This document shows positions 8,813 through 16,096 of a DNA stretch of 39,539 bases, piece after piece. The translations under genes were made by a program, and so were the position numbers. The notes beneath the pieces are model-generated. The model searched no databases and was not told the DNA's origin. It was given only the letters and a program-made list of their open reading frames with translations. Origin of the DNA: Fischerella muscicola PCC 7414 (GTDB lineage: Bacteria > Cyanobacteriota > Cyanobacteriia > Cyanobacteriales > Nostocaceae); the NCBI RefSeq assembly GCF_000317205.1, contig NZ_AJLK01000182.1, forward strand, positions 1 through 39,539. The letters are read 5' to 3'. Position 1 is the first letter of the stretch. Every line of letters starts with the position of its first letter.

Positions 8813-9196
8813 ATGACATTACAAAAGCTTATGGAGCCAGATACTTTACCAACCGAGGTAATTCTGACACATCCGCGTCAGTCCCTCGGTAGTGTGAAAC
8901 TTGATTGGACACCGCAACCAGGAAATTATCTTGAACTAGAAGGAAAAACCTATGCTGTTTTAGAACGCCGTCACCGTTATCAGCTAAAGTCGGGGCGCTA
9001 CCGTTTACATAAAATAGCTTTGTATGTACAATCTGCCAAGCGTCCAGAAGAAAAAAGCTGGTTAGACGGACGTTGGATCATCGGTAATCCTAGCTGCCGC
9101 TACAATGCTCGTTCAGAAATTATTCGCTGTGCAGTTAATCCAGAAGGCCCATGCGAATCTTGTCGTTACTATGAAAGGATGAAGTATGAAGGATGA
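8813..9196 (+). CDS. DUF6464-like conserved cyanobacterial protein
   Basis: A 127-aa protein conserved in cyanobacteria; I recognise it as DUF6464-like with moderate confidence. The middle (PGNYLELEGKTYAVLERRHRYQLKSGRYRL) looks like a small beta-rich fold, followed by IALYVQSAKRPEEKSWLDGRWIIGNPSCRY. The C-terminus carries four cysteines, C-x11-C-x7-C-x2-C (SCRYNARSEIIRCAVNPEGP, then CESCRYYER), a plausible zinc or redox site. No function is claimed. It ends just before the minus-strand fmt gene. The spacer between them contains degenerate CTTCTACCTTCTGCC repeats. Confidence 0.72.
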   Translation: MTLQKLMEPDTLPTEVILTHPRQSLGSVKLDWTPQPGNYLELEGKTYAVLERRHRYQLKSGRYRLHKIALYVQSAKRPEEKSWLDGRWIIGNPSCRYNARSEIIRCAVNPEGPCESCRYYERMKYEG

Positions 9197-9249
9197 AGGA
9201 TTAATATTTATCTTTCTGCCTTTTGCCTTCTACCTTCTACCTTCTGCGT

Positions 9250-10257
9250 TTATCCATTAATATTTTCAAATACTTCTCCTACTGTTAAACGCATCCCATT
9301 AACAAAATCCCATCCTGACTGGGGACGTTTCCCAGCTAGCTGGACTTCTCGTAAAATTAACAAACCATCTCCAGTCTGTGCGATCGCTCCTATTCCCTTG
9401 GCAATACTTACTACTTCCCCAAGGCTACCTGATACTGTTGACAAATTAGATTCTTTTTGAAAATATTCCTGAATTTCCGATGGTAGTTCCTGCAAGTAAG
9501 TAGAGTCAAGGGGAGCGGTTGCAGTAATTTTGATTGGCTGGTTGCGAAAGCTGGTAATACAGTTGGGGTAAAAACCTCTGATTTGATTATGTAGTTGTAT
9601 GGCGCTTTTTGACCAATCCAATTGGTAATCTTCCTTTTTTATCAAGGGTGCATAGGTAGCTTCAGAATTATCCTGAGGAATTGGCTTAATTTCCCTACGT
9701 TCTAAACCTATCAAAGTTGCTACTAATAAATCCGCGCCTATTGTGGCTAATTTTTCTGCCAAATCTTGGGCATTATCTAATAAGTTTATTGGTGTAGTTG
9801 CTTTTAATAGCATTGCGCCAGTATCCATACCCGCATCCATCAACATAGTCGTAATGCCTGTTTCTTTTTCCCCGTTATACAAACACCACTGAATTGGAGC
9901 CGCACCCCGGTACTTAGGTAAAATCGAGCCATGTACATTTACACAACCTAATTTGGGCATATCCAAAATTTCTTGAGAGAGAATTTGCCCATAGGCAATT
10001 ACCACAAATACATCTGCACCTACCTCCCGAAGCTGAGAGAGAGTTTCAGTATCTTTTTTGATCCGTTGGGGTTGCCATACAGGCAGATTATGAGTTATCG
10101 CAACAGTTTTTACAGGCGAAGGTGTTAATTGGTTTCCTCTTCCTCGGCGCTTATCTGGCTGGGTAACAACTGCCAGTACTTCAAAATCTGGGTGATACAG
10201 CAATTTTTCTAGAGTCGGAACTGCAAATTGGGGAGTACCAAAAAATACAACTTTCAT
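9250..10257 (-). CDS. fmt: methionyl-tRNA formyltransferase
   Basis: Formylates Met-tRNA(fMet) from 10-formyl-tetrahydrofolate to make the initiator of translation. The 335-aa product has the N-terminal Rossmann-like formyltransferase fold ([19 protein letters not shown]), the catalytic residues Asn107 and His109 in [20 protein letters not shown], the conserved Asp145 in [12 protein letters not shown], and a C-terminal OB-like tRNA-binding domain ([46 protein letters not shown]). Length is normal and all core residues are present. The gene stands alone here; in many bacteria it is paired with def (peptide deformylase), which is not seen in this window. Confidence 0.95.
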   Translation of the reverse strand: MKVVFFGTPQFAVPTLEKLLYHPDFEVLAVVTQPDKRRGRGNQLTPSPVKTVAITHNLPVWQPQRIKKDTETLSQLREVGADVFVVIAYGQILSQEILDMPKLGCVNVHGSILPKYRGAAPIQWCLYNGEKETGITTMLMDAGMDTGAMLLKATTPINLLDNAQDLAEKLATIGADLLVATLIGLERREIKPIPQDNSEATYAPLIKKEDYQLDWSKSAIQLHNQIRGFYPNCITSFRNQPIKITATAPLDSTYLQELPSEIQEYFQKESNLSTVSGSLGEVVSIAKGIGAIAQTGDGLLILREVQLAGKRPQSGWDFVNGMRLTVGEVFENING

Positions 10258-11142
10258 AGTTTGTCAATAGTCAATGGTCAATGGTCAATAGTCAATGGTC
10301 AATAGTCAATAGTCATTTCATTATTTACTCTCCCCACACCCCTCACACCCCCACTCCTCTTTTGAAAGAAGATTTGGTAGAGTTTTTCTAGTAGAGTTAT
10401 AATGAATTGGTTGAGTCATCAAATCAGCCAGTATCAACTGTATCTATTACAACCAAGTTCAAGTCTTTGGCTTTGTCTAGCGACAAGCCAGCTAGCGTCT
10501 ACTATAATCAATATAATTTTTATAAATGTTTCCAAGAAGCTAGCTGCTTTTGCTCAGCTTCCATGCTAGGGTTGCGTTGCCAAAATAACTGCAAGCATTA
10601 AAACTTATCTTCTTGCAGTTGCTCTCATATAGGTTACTTTTAGCTAGACTTTAATTGTTATCGCTTGAGTTTGTTGGATTAAATGATACTTTTGCTCAGT
10701 TCCTTTAGCAAAGCTCCACTATTTACCTTTATCGGTAGATTTTAGTGTAGTAGTAACAAAACAGACAGGCTAGCTCTACCAAATTAAACTACGTATCTTT
10801 AAGCATCTCCAGTAGTTAATATCACATAGTAACTTAATAACCATAGAATGATGCTTAGGTGCTAATTTTGCTGACTTTTAGCATTGACAAGAATCATTGG
10901 CAGTTAGTGACAAGCGTCACCTGATCATCGATTCTGTGTTGTGCTAGTATATTTCGCTAGCTAAGATTGGCTAGTAATTTTTTGTAAAAACTCATACACA
11001 AGACTTTGTAAAATTATGGCAAATTTTAGTGATTTATTTCGTGAATACAGTTAGTTTCCTGTTATACATATAATCAAACTCTGCTTCTTAACAATACTGG
11101 CATCACTTCTCACACAGCACCCGCCCTCTAGAGAGTCAACCA
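10258..11142. other. 885-base gene-free spacer with heptamer repeat tract
   Basis: Directly upstream of fmt is a tandem heptamer tract (10262-10315) alternating GTCAATA and GTCAATG, then a C-rich stretch (10327-10356). The rest is AT-rich, with several CTAGCTA-like and GCTAGC words. A 64-codon open frame at 10407-10601 lacks any recognisable domain or ribosome binding site and is probably accidental. The end of the spacer must hold the promoter of the exported-protein gene at 11143. Confidence 0.6.
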
Positions 11143-12450
11143 ATGCTTAAACATCTTTTGCTGTCAGGATGGTTTCGCGTGCAACCATTCTTCAAGTATG
11201 TTGTCGTCGTGATGCTGATTGCGCCCTTGGTGGATGCATCTAGTCACTCTTCCTCAGCGCAATCACAAACAGCTAAAAGTACTTCAATAATGACGGAATT
11301 AGCCTCTGTTTCAGCAGGAATAGATGCTAATCACACGTTTAATCAAACTCAAGTATCAAAAATAACTAAAGTTGACTCTTTGGCAGACAAACACCATTCT
11401 CGGCAAATGTCTGTAAATACTGCTGAACCGCAAATATTGATAGTAGATAAAGTAGAGTCTTGGGTAATAGAAAATGATTCTCTGTCGGTGATCGAAATAC
11501 CCGATAATGACTCATTGGCGGCGGTGGAACTGGCACCAGCTAAGGTGCAAACAGATTTTGTGTCTGGAGGGCTGTCTACTAGTCAACTAAGTTTGGTAGA
11601 AAAATTAAAGGCTGCAAAACTACAGTCTTTAGCTGGGGATAAAATTTATTTATCGATGGATAAGTCTGCTAACCCATCACCTCAAGCAGCTACAAACGTA
11701 GCTCCTCAGTATAAAGAATTACCTGTTGTTGAACAGTCTGAGCAGGCACAACAGGAACAGCAAGATCCGATCGCCAGTCCTCATCCAATTCCTTGGAATT
11801 GGATCATGACTACCCATGAAACTGTTAGTTCTAAAGAAGGTTCTGGAGTACGCCATTATCGCAGCCTACCGGTAGTTTCCCCAGATGGCAGGTATGCTGT
11901 TTACAGCCGTGTACAGCTAGAAGTAAGACCAGAACTTTACAACAGCCGTGTCAGCAGCGTTTTGTTTGTAGAAGACAGGCAAAGCGGGAAATTGCGCGTA
12001 TTGTCTTCCACTTCTCGCAATATGGATACTTTAATCAATGCTAAAGTATCCCAAGATGCCAACGGCGAAGGAACTATTGGGGTATTGGTTCCCGTCAGTT
12101 GGTCAGAAAAGGGCGATCGCTTCTTAGCACGCAAATTTGAAGCCGTATTTAACACATCTGATGCCACAGATAGGGCAGTAATTTGGGATCGCCAAAGCGA
12201 TCGCACTAACACCATTTCTCCTGCTTATGATGAACAAGAGCATGAAAAGATTGCCATACTCTTAGGCTGGAGTAAAACCCAACCTAATAACGTTTTATTC
12301 CGTACAGGTGAAATGGGCGAAGAAGAATGGCCTGTGTTAGCAGTTTCTAGTGACGGTAGCACTGTCATAGCAACAGATGCAGATAAAGCAGTAACTTTTG
12401 GTGAAACAGTTAAACAAGTCTGGCCCGGCCCGCAAGTAGCTTATCGGTAA
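11143..12450 (+). CDS. exported conserved protein with PD40/beta-propeller-like region
   Basis: A 435-aa protein with an N-terminal hydrophobic segment (FFKYVVVVMLIAPLVDASS, about 17-35) that could be a signal peptide. It is followed by a long polar, low-complexity linker (about 36-205) and a C-terminal folded region from PIPWNWIMTTHETVSSKEGS onward. That region contains propeller-like strands: SLPVVSPDGRYAVYSRVQLE, SVLFVEDRQSGKLRVLSSTS, PVSWSEKGDRFLARKFEAVF, AVIWDRQSDRTNTISPAYDE and WPVLAVSSDGSTVIATDADK, reminiscent of PD40/TolB-type repeats. I do not know its function. It is monocistronic and followed by an intrinsic terminator at 12538-12562. Confidence 0.68.
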   Translation: MLKHLLLSGWFRVQPFFKYVVVVMLIAPLVDASSHSSSAQSQTAKSTSIMTELASVSAGIDANHTFNQTQVSKITKVDSLADKHHSRQMSVNTAEPQILIVDKVESWVIENDSLSVIEIPDNDSLAAVELAPAKVQTDFVSGGLSTSQLSLVEKLKAAKLQSLAGDKIYLSMDKSANPSPQAATNVAPQYKELPVVEQSEQAQQEQQDPIASPHPIPWNWIMTTHETVSSKEGSGVRHYRSLPVVSPDGRYAVYSRVQLEVRPELYNSRVSSVLFVEDRQSGKLRVLSSTSRNMDTLINAKVSQDANGEGTIGVLVPVSWSEKGDRFLARKFEAVFNTSDATDRAVIWDRQSDRTNTISPAYDEQEHEKIAILLGWSKTQPNNVLFRTGEMGEEEWPVLAVSSDGSTVIATDADKAVTFGETVKQVWPGPQVAYR

Positions 12451-12456
12451 AGTGAA

Positions 12457-12490
12457 CAGTTATCAGTTACTGATAACTGATAACTGATTA
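12457..12490. repeat. GTTATCAGT/ACTGATAAC inverted repeat
   Basis: ACAGTTATCAGT is followed by TACTGATAACTGATAACTGA, giving overlapping inverted repeats able to fold into a hairpin immediately after the stop codon of the exported protein gene. It resembles the tandem TATCAGT tracts common in heterocystous cyanobacteria. Confidence 0.6.
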
Positions 12491-12491
12491 A

Positions 12492-12504
12492 TCGAACTCA
12501 CGTT
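12492..12504. repeat. solo copy of the IS982-type terminal sequence
   Basis: TCGAACTCACGTT is identical to the right end of the IS element at 13239 and is inverted relative to its left end at 12653. It lies 149 bases outside the element, so it is an extra end that a nested or earlier insertion may have left. Confidence 0.6.
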
Positions 12505-12537
12505 GAAATGCGATTTGAGCTAAAACTGTATTTACAT

Positions 12538-12562
12538 AGCCTGCTAACGCAGGCTTTTTTTG
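12538..12562 (+). terminator. intrinsic terminator after the exported-protein gene
   Basis: A perfect 7-bp stem AGCCTGC/GCAGGCT with a TAAC loop is followed by a run of seven T. It lies 88 bases after the stop codon of the gene ending at 12450 and is oriented to terminate plus-strand transcription. Confidence 0.82.
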
Positions 12563-12652
12563 TAATTGGGCATTTGGAAGACACTTGGCGATCGCTCCAA
12601 AAATTACGAATCATGAACTATGCTTTTTTCATTATTCACCATTCATAATTTT

Positions 12653-13239
12653 AACGTGAGTTCGACGGATAGAAAAGCCCAAAAAGCTTGCTAGATAAGA
12701 ATTTACTTAACTGAGCAGACAAAGTGCGATCGCTACGATTGATTGAGAATCGGGAAAAAAGTCACAAAAAAACGCCGAGACTAAATTTAATTATTAATGA
12801 TTGTGGAGAATTACTCGCATTTTCACTAACCCCAGCCAACGTAGATGACCGAAAACCAGTCCCAGATATGACTAAGGACTTAATTGGCAAACTGTTTGGT
12901 GACAGAGGATACATCTCTCAAAAATTGTTTGAAGAGTTATATGAGCGAGGGTTACAGTTAGTCACAAAATCTAAGAAGAAAATGAAAAACCGTTTGGTAA
13001 AACTGATTGACAAGATTTTATTACGCAAACGTGCTGTAATTGAATCGGTCAATGACCATCTGAAAAATATATGTCAAATAGAACACTCCCGCCATCGTAG
13101 TCCATTTAACTTTTTGGTTAACTTGATAGCTGGTTTAGCTGCTTATACCTATTTGCCTAAAAAACCTTCGATTGACATTTACCCAAAAGATTTGCCTGCT
13201 CTACCTCCTGCTATTTTTTAATTCCGTCGAACTCACGTT
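12653..13239 (+). mobile_element. internally deleted IS982-family element with perfect 17-bp ends and 6-bp target duplication
   Basis: The ends are perfect inverted repeats of 17 bases (AACGTGAGTTCGACGGA at 12653-12669 and its complement at 13223-13239). They are flanked directly by the same hexamer AATTTT at 12647-12652 and 13240-13245, as expected of a target-site duplication. The element is only 587 bp, against about 1 kb for complete IS982 elements, and encodes just the C-terminal half of a transposase. It is therefore non-autonomous, but with intact ends it could in principle be moved by a related transposase. It sits 10 bp upstream of the sipA start codon. The family is assigned from the transposase remnant. 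Confidence 0.85.
12724..13221 (+). pseudogene. IS982-type transposase, C-terminal part only
   Basis: The frame encodes 165 aa matching the C-terminal half of IS982-type DDE transposases: LIINDCGELLAFSLTPANVD, then DRKPVPDMTKDLIGKLFGDRG with the middle Asp, then YISQKLFEELYERGLQLVTK, and LLRKRAVIESVNDHLKNICQ with the catalytic Glu, ending HRSPFNFLVNLIAGLAAYTY. Complete family members have about 270-300 residues; the N-terminal 110-130 residues, including the first catalytic Asp, are missing between the left end and this frame. The first codons (MRSLRLIENREKS) are not homologous. No active product is expected. Confidence 0.85.
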
Positions 13240-13249
13240 AATTTTAATC

Positions 13250-13495
13250 ATGTCTAAAGAATTTACCATCGGTAGTAAAGTCCGCGTCATTGCCTTACCC
13301 CCCTACGTCAAAACCGCTGATCCCATGCCTATGCTGCGTCCGCCTGATGTGATCCGTATTGGCGAAGAAGGCGTAGTACTTGATCGCCGTCCTGCTGGAT
13401 ACTGGGGCGTCCGTTTTGCTAAGGGGGCTTTTCTGATGGAAAGCCAATATATCGAAAGTGTGGAAACTACCCAAGCTGAGAATAGCAACGAGTAA
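13250..13495 (+). CDS. sipA: regulatory protein SipA (DUF3148)
   Basis: An 81-aa SH3-like protein; SipA was described in cyanobacteria as a partner of the histidine kinase NblS (Hik33) in light and nutrient stress signalling. The sequence is highly characteristic: MSKEFTIGSKVRVIALPPYV, KTADPMPMLRPPDVIRIGEE, GVVLDRRPAGYWGVRFAKGA. I chose ATG 13250; the open frame extends upstream only through IS sequence. The IS982-type right end lies 10 bp before this ATG and no Shine-Dalgarno sequence is visible, so the native promoter must be on the far side of the element (before 12647) or be replaced by element sequence. A peroxiredoxin gene follows on the same strand after 38 bases and may be co-transcribed. 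Confidence 0.9.
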   Translation: MSKEFTIGSKVRVIALPPYVKTADPMPMLRPPDVIRIGEEGVVLDRRPAGYWGVRFAKGAFLMESQYIESVETTQAENSNE

Positions 13496-13533
13496 TTGTA
13501 AACTTGTGTTAAGTTGTGATTCTGGTCAGCACA

Positions 13534-14091
13534 ATGACTTCTCGCCGCCATTTTCTAACCATATTATTTGCTAGTTGTTTTGCACTCATCAGTTGGTTAA
13601 ATTTTGCCCCAGCAGCTAACGCCTTGGGTGGCAAACTTCCCGCTATTAACCAACCTGCACCAGAGTTTACTTTGCCAACCAACTCGGGCGAAGGTAAACT
13701 TTCCCTCTCCGATTATCGTGGTCAGTGGGTAGTTCTTTACTTCTATCCTAAAGACTTCACCCCTGGTTGTACCATAGAGGCCCGTCGGTTTCAGCAAGAC
13801 TTACCTAAATACCTCGAAAAAAACGCACAAGTAATTGGTGTTAGTGCTGACGATGTAAATTCTCACGCTGAATTTTGTGATTCACAAGGACTAAAATTTC
13901 CTCTGTTGGCAGATACAACAGGCGCAGTCAGCAAAGCTTACGGTTCTTGGATGAGCTTTGTTTCTGTACGACATACATTTATCATCGATCCCCAAGGTAT
14001 TGTGCGAGAGACTTTTGTCAAAGTTAATCCAGCTATTCATAGCCAAGAAGTATTAGCCCGGCTAGAGGAATTACAACAAGCTACCTCGTAG
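13534..14091 (+). CDS. Tat-type exported peroxiredoxin (BCP/PrxQ-like)
   Basis: Thiol peroxidase reducing hydrogen peroxide and organic hydroperoxides. The 185-aa product starts MTSRRHFLTILFASCFALIS, with a twin-arginine motif SRRHFL and a hydrophobic core ending near ANALGG. This predicts export to the thylakoid lumen or periplasm. The mature domain has the peroxidatic Cys in YPKDFTPGCTIEA, plus IDPQGIVRETFVKVNP. PrxQ proteins usually have a resolving Cys five residues after the peroxidatic one; here that position is Arg (CTIEAR). The only other mature Cys lies in SHAEFCDSQGLKFPLL, about 46 residues on. ATG 13534 is chosen over one six codons upstream because the Tat motif then sits at the N-terminus. 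It directly follows sipA. Confidence 0.87.
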   Translation: MTSRRHFLTILFASCFALISWLNFAPAANALGGKLPAINQPAPEFTLPTNSGEGKLSLSDYRGQWVVLYFYPKDFTPGCTIEARRFQQDLPKYLEKNAQVIGVSADDVNSHAEFCDSQGLKFPLLADTTGAVSKAYGSWMSFVSVRHTFIIDPQGIVRETFVKVNPAIHSQEVLARLEELQQATS

Positions 14092-14529
14092 CTTATTTCA
14101 GCCTCTTTAGTGAGTTCGATAAACCTCTCCCTCCTAACCTTCCTCACCTTGTAGGCTACGGTGTACACATAAATAATTTGATTCCCCCAACCTCGTTTTA
14201 TAGGATGTGTTATGCCGTAGGCTAACGCATCATGGGGGGATTTTTGGTGCGTTAGGACTAATGTTCATAACGCAAGTTCCAATAAATAACTGGAAATTCC
14301 CCAGGACAGGTCTAACCCAAATGTTACTTGCATTAGTACCAAAACAACAGATCCAGTTCCCTCCCCAAATTCGGGGAGGGTTAGGGTGGGGTAAAACATA
14401 GCTACCAATCCTAACGCGACCATATCCTGAAGAATTAGCTTTAGACTTATAAGTAAGAATCATTGGTAATTAGTTATTCATGATTAGTTACTAATTGTTA
14501 CAAATGACTATGATTCTGGACTAATAACT
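14092..14529. other. gene-free spacer with palindromic repeats
   Basis: It contains fragments of common cyanobacterial intergenic repeats: GTGAGTTCGA at 14110-14119 (part of the IS982 end sequence), GCCGTAGGCTAACGCATCAT near 14213, TGGTGCGTTAGGAC near 14246, and a perfect 8-bp stem CCCTCCCC/GGGGAGGG at 14359-14380 with a six-base loop, followed by TTAGGGTGGGG. Short open frames on both strands across this DNA have no recognisable content. Confidence 0.65.
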
Positions 14530-15018
14530 ATGGATTTTAAAAGCGAAGTAAACATTAAAGATAATACACAAAACTTAAAAATTTCTCAGCCTACTGTCAC
14601 GAGTAAACCATTGGAATTCCTCAGAGATACTGAGGCTTTGTTACGGCGTCCAACTGTGGCAACATTAGTACCATTACTGCCAACAAAGGTAGGGAAGAAT
14701 TTACAAATCGCCTCTTCTGTAGCAGAAGAATCACTGCAAGAGTTAGCAGAAATCGACTTAGAAACAATCAGCGATTGGGAATTAAGACCTCTGAGGATTC
14801 GGATCGGATTAAGTTTTGTTGGATTTGGAGCGCTGATGACAGTTTTATTGCTACTTTACTTAAATACTCTCTACTCACAATTAAGTCCAATTGAGCAGAT
14901 AGGGAGATATTGGCATCAATATGTTTGGTTTGTTTGCTTAGGTGTAACTGGAATGTTTATTCTAGGTCGAGAAGCAATGCGTCCTATTAACAAACCTCAA
15001 AAATCGGGTGAAAAATAA
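14530..15018 (+). CDS. two-helix membrane protein of unknown function
   Basis: A 162-aa protein. The N-terminal 90 residues are polar (DTEALLRRPTVATLVPLLPT, EESLQELAEIDLETISDWEL). Two hydrophobic helices follow at about 94-115 (LSFVGFGALMTVLLLLYLNT) and 129-149 (YVWFVCLGVTGMFILGREAM), with a short basic tail. I do not recognise the family. The codon pattern and conserved-looking helices make it a probable real gene. It is monocistronic, with repeat-rich DNA on both sides. No function is proposed. Confidence 0.65.
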   Translation: MDFKSEVNIKDNTQNLKISQPTVTSKPLEFLRDTEALLRRPTVATLVPLLPTKVGKNLQIASSVAEESLQELAEIDLETISDWELRPLRIRIGLSFVGFGALMTVLLLLYLNTLYSQLSPIEQIGRYWHQYVWFVCLGVTGMFILGREAMRPINKPQKSGEK

Positions 15019-15149
15019 ATTTGTGTGATCCGAACTCAACTAAGTAGATCGCGTAATGATGATTACTTAAAATTTGCTTGTAAAACCAGGTTCAAGAATT
15101 TTTCTCGAACCATCCTAAACTATGCACTTTAGTACATTATCCTGCTGAA

Positions 15150-15391
15150 CACAAGTAGCTGAGGGGGTGACAAGGGGGATGTAACTTAGGCTTGGCTTGC
15201 CTTTCACTTTAATCACTGCTGAAAAGATGAGAATTAATTGAGCGCGATCGCGCTTTGTGAAAATAGGAGTTTTGAGTGCTGATGAATAAGAAAAATCTTG
15301 CTGTTGCTTTTTATCTTTGAGGGCGTCCGTCACCTGAAAGGCTTGCCCTGCCACAAGTTGACTGCGGTTGTCACCCCCTCAGCACAAGTAG
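15150..15391. mobile_element. 224-bp MITE with 15-bp inverted repeats and 9-bp target duplication
   Basis: The sequence CTGAGGGGGTGACAA at 15159-15173 is exactly inverted at 15368-15382. The pair is bracketed by the identical nonamer CACAAGTAG at 15150-15158 and 15383-15391. This is the structure expected of a small non-autonomous element with its target-site duplication. A start of CTGA and a 9-bp duplication are reminiscent of the IS4 family (IS10/IS50 type), which is my inference. The interior has a HIP1-containing stretch and an open minus-strand frame (15115-15354) without recognisable transposase motifs. Confidence 0.83.
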
Positions 15392-15571
15392 TTTACACGC
15401 CTCGCTATTGCTGATATTATTTTTCCAAAGTAAAAAAACTGAAACTGAGAAATCTATAAAGTTATGTAAAAAAAATGGACAGCGGCTCTTGCAAGCTAAG
15501 GCAATGTTAGAGCAGGAAGATTGATTTGAGAAACATAACTTCAACATATTGCCTAAGGATAGGTGGCGAAT

Positions 15572-15766
15572 ATGGAACCAGGGAGACTTGCACAATTTCT
15601 AAATTTTCTGCAAGAAGATTTAGCAATTCCTACCGTTGATCTACAGTTAGCATTACGACATCCTGAACAGACACCAAATTTGTTACCAATAATTTTGTGG
15701 CAATACGGACTGGTAACATTGAACCAGCTGGATCGGATTTTTGACTGGTTGCAGGGGAATGTTTGA
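15572..15766 (+). CDS. DUF2949 small protein
   Basis: A 64-aa protein, MEPGRLAQFLNFLQEDLAIP then TVDLQLALRHPEQTPNLLPI and ILWQYGLVTLNQLDRIFDWL. I recognise this as the cyanobacterial DUF2949 family, small helical proteins of unknown function and about this length. The ATG at 15572 is preceded by GGATAGGTGG at a suitable distance; a GTG three codons upstream is less likely. It is intact and lies just before the decayed phosphofructokinase gene, 12 bases away. Confidence 0.78.
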   Translation: MEPGRLAQFLNFLQEDLAIPTVDLQLALRHPEQTPNLLPIILWQYGLVTLNQLDRIFDWLQGNV

Positions 15767-15778
15767 GGTGAAGCCACA

Positions 15779-15925
15779 ATGAAAGCACAGAAACGTCTTG
15801 GTATTTTGACCAGTGGCGGCGAATGTCCAGACCAATAAAATTGCAGATATTTTAGAAACAACGATCGCGTCATGGTTGTGGAGATAATGGGGCGTACATC
15901 TGGACACTTGGCCTTACGAGAGTGA
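15779..15925 (+). pseudogene. pfkA: 6-phosphofructokinase relic (two fragments)
   Basis: An ATG-led frame reads MKAQKRLGILTSGGECPD and then Q-stop. This is the N-terminus of ATP-dependent phosphofructokinase, whose GILTSGGDCPG loop binds ATP. The following DNA reads KIADILETT in one frame and, after a one-base shift, NDRVMVVEIMGRTSGHLALR and stop. That is the substrate-site region (VVEVMGR, near residue 165 in typical PFKs) which normally lies about 130 residues further on. About 130 codons between the two parts and the whole C-terminal half are gone. No functional enzyme is possible. Another pfkA copy elsewhere would be expected, since cyanobacteria often have two. Confidence 0.85.
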
Positions 15926-16096
15926 TTACCAATTACCGACACGGGCAGTTAATATATTATCTGGGACACACAGACGTGTGGCTTTATGAGAGGCGCTGCT
16001 ATCAATCTCCCGAATTCAATTCGAGAAAGCGTCAATTTGGATTGAGCTTGTCAGTCCACTCTTATGTTGAATAATTCAAAGCACGACTAGGACTAC
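15926..16096. other. non-coding spacer between pfkA relic and P450
   Basis: I see no recognisable gene. The segment contains TGTGGCTTTATGAGAGG (near 15977), weakly like GGCCTTACGAGAGTG in the pfkA relic, and a short inverted repeat GAATTCAATTCGAG near 16012. It may be further decayed coding DNA. Confidence 0.45.

Noticed and set aside
10407-10601. 64-codon open frame in the spacer before the exported-protein gene
   Set aside because: No ribosome binding site, no homology I recognise, and biased AT-rich composition.
15115-15354. 79-codon minus-strand frame inside the MITE
   Set aside because: It starts outside the element's left end and shows no transposase motif.
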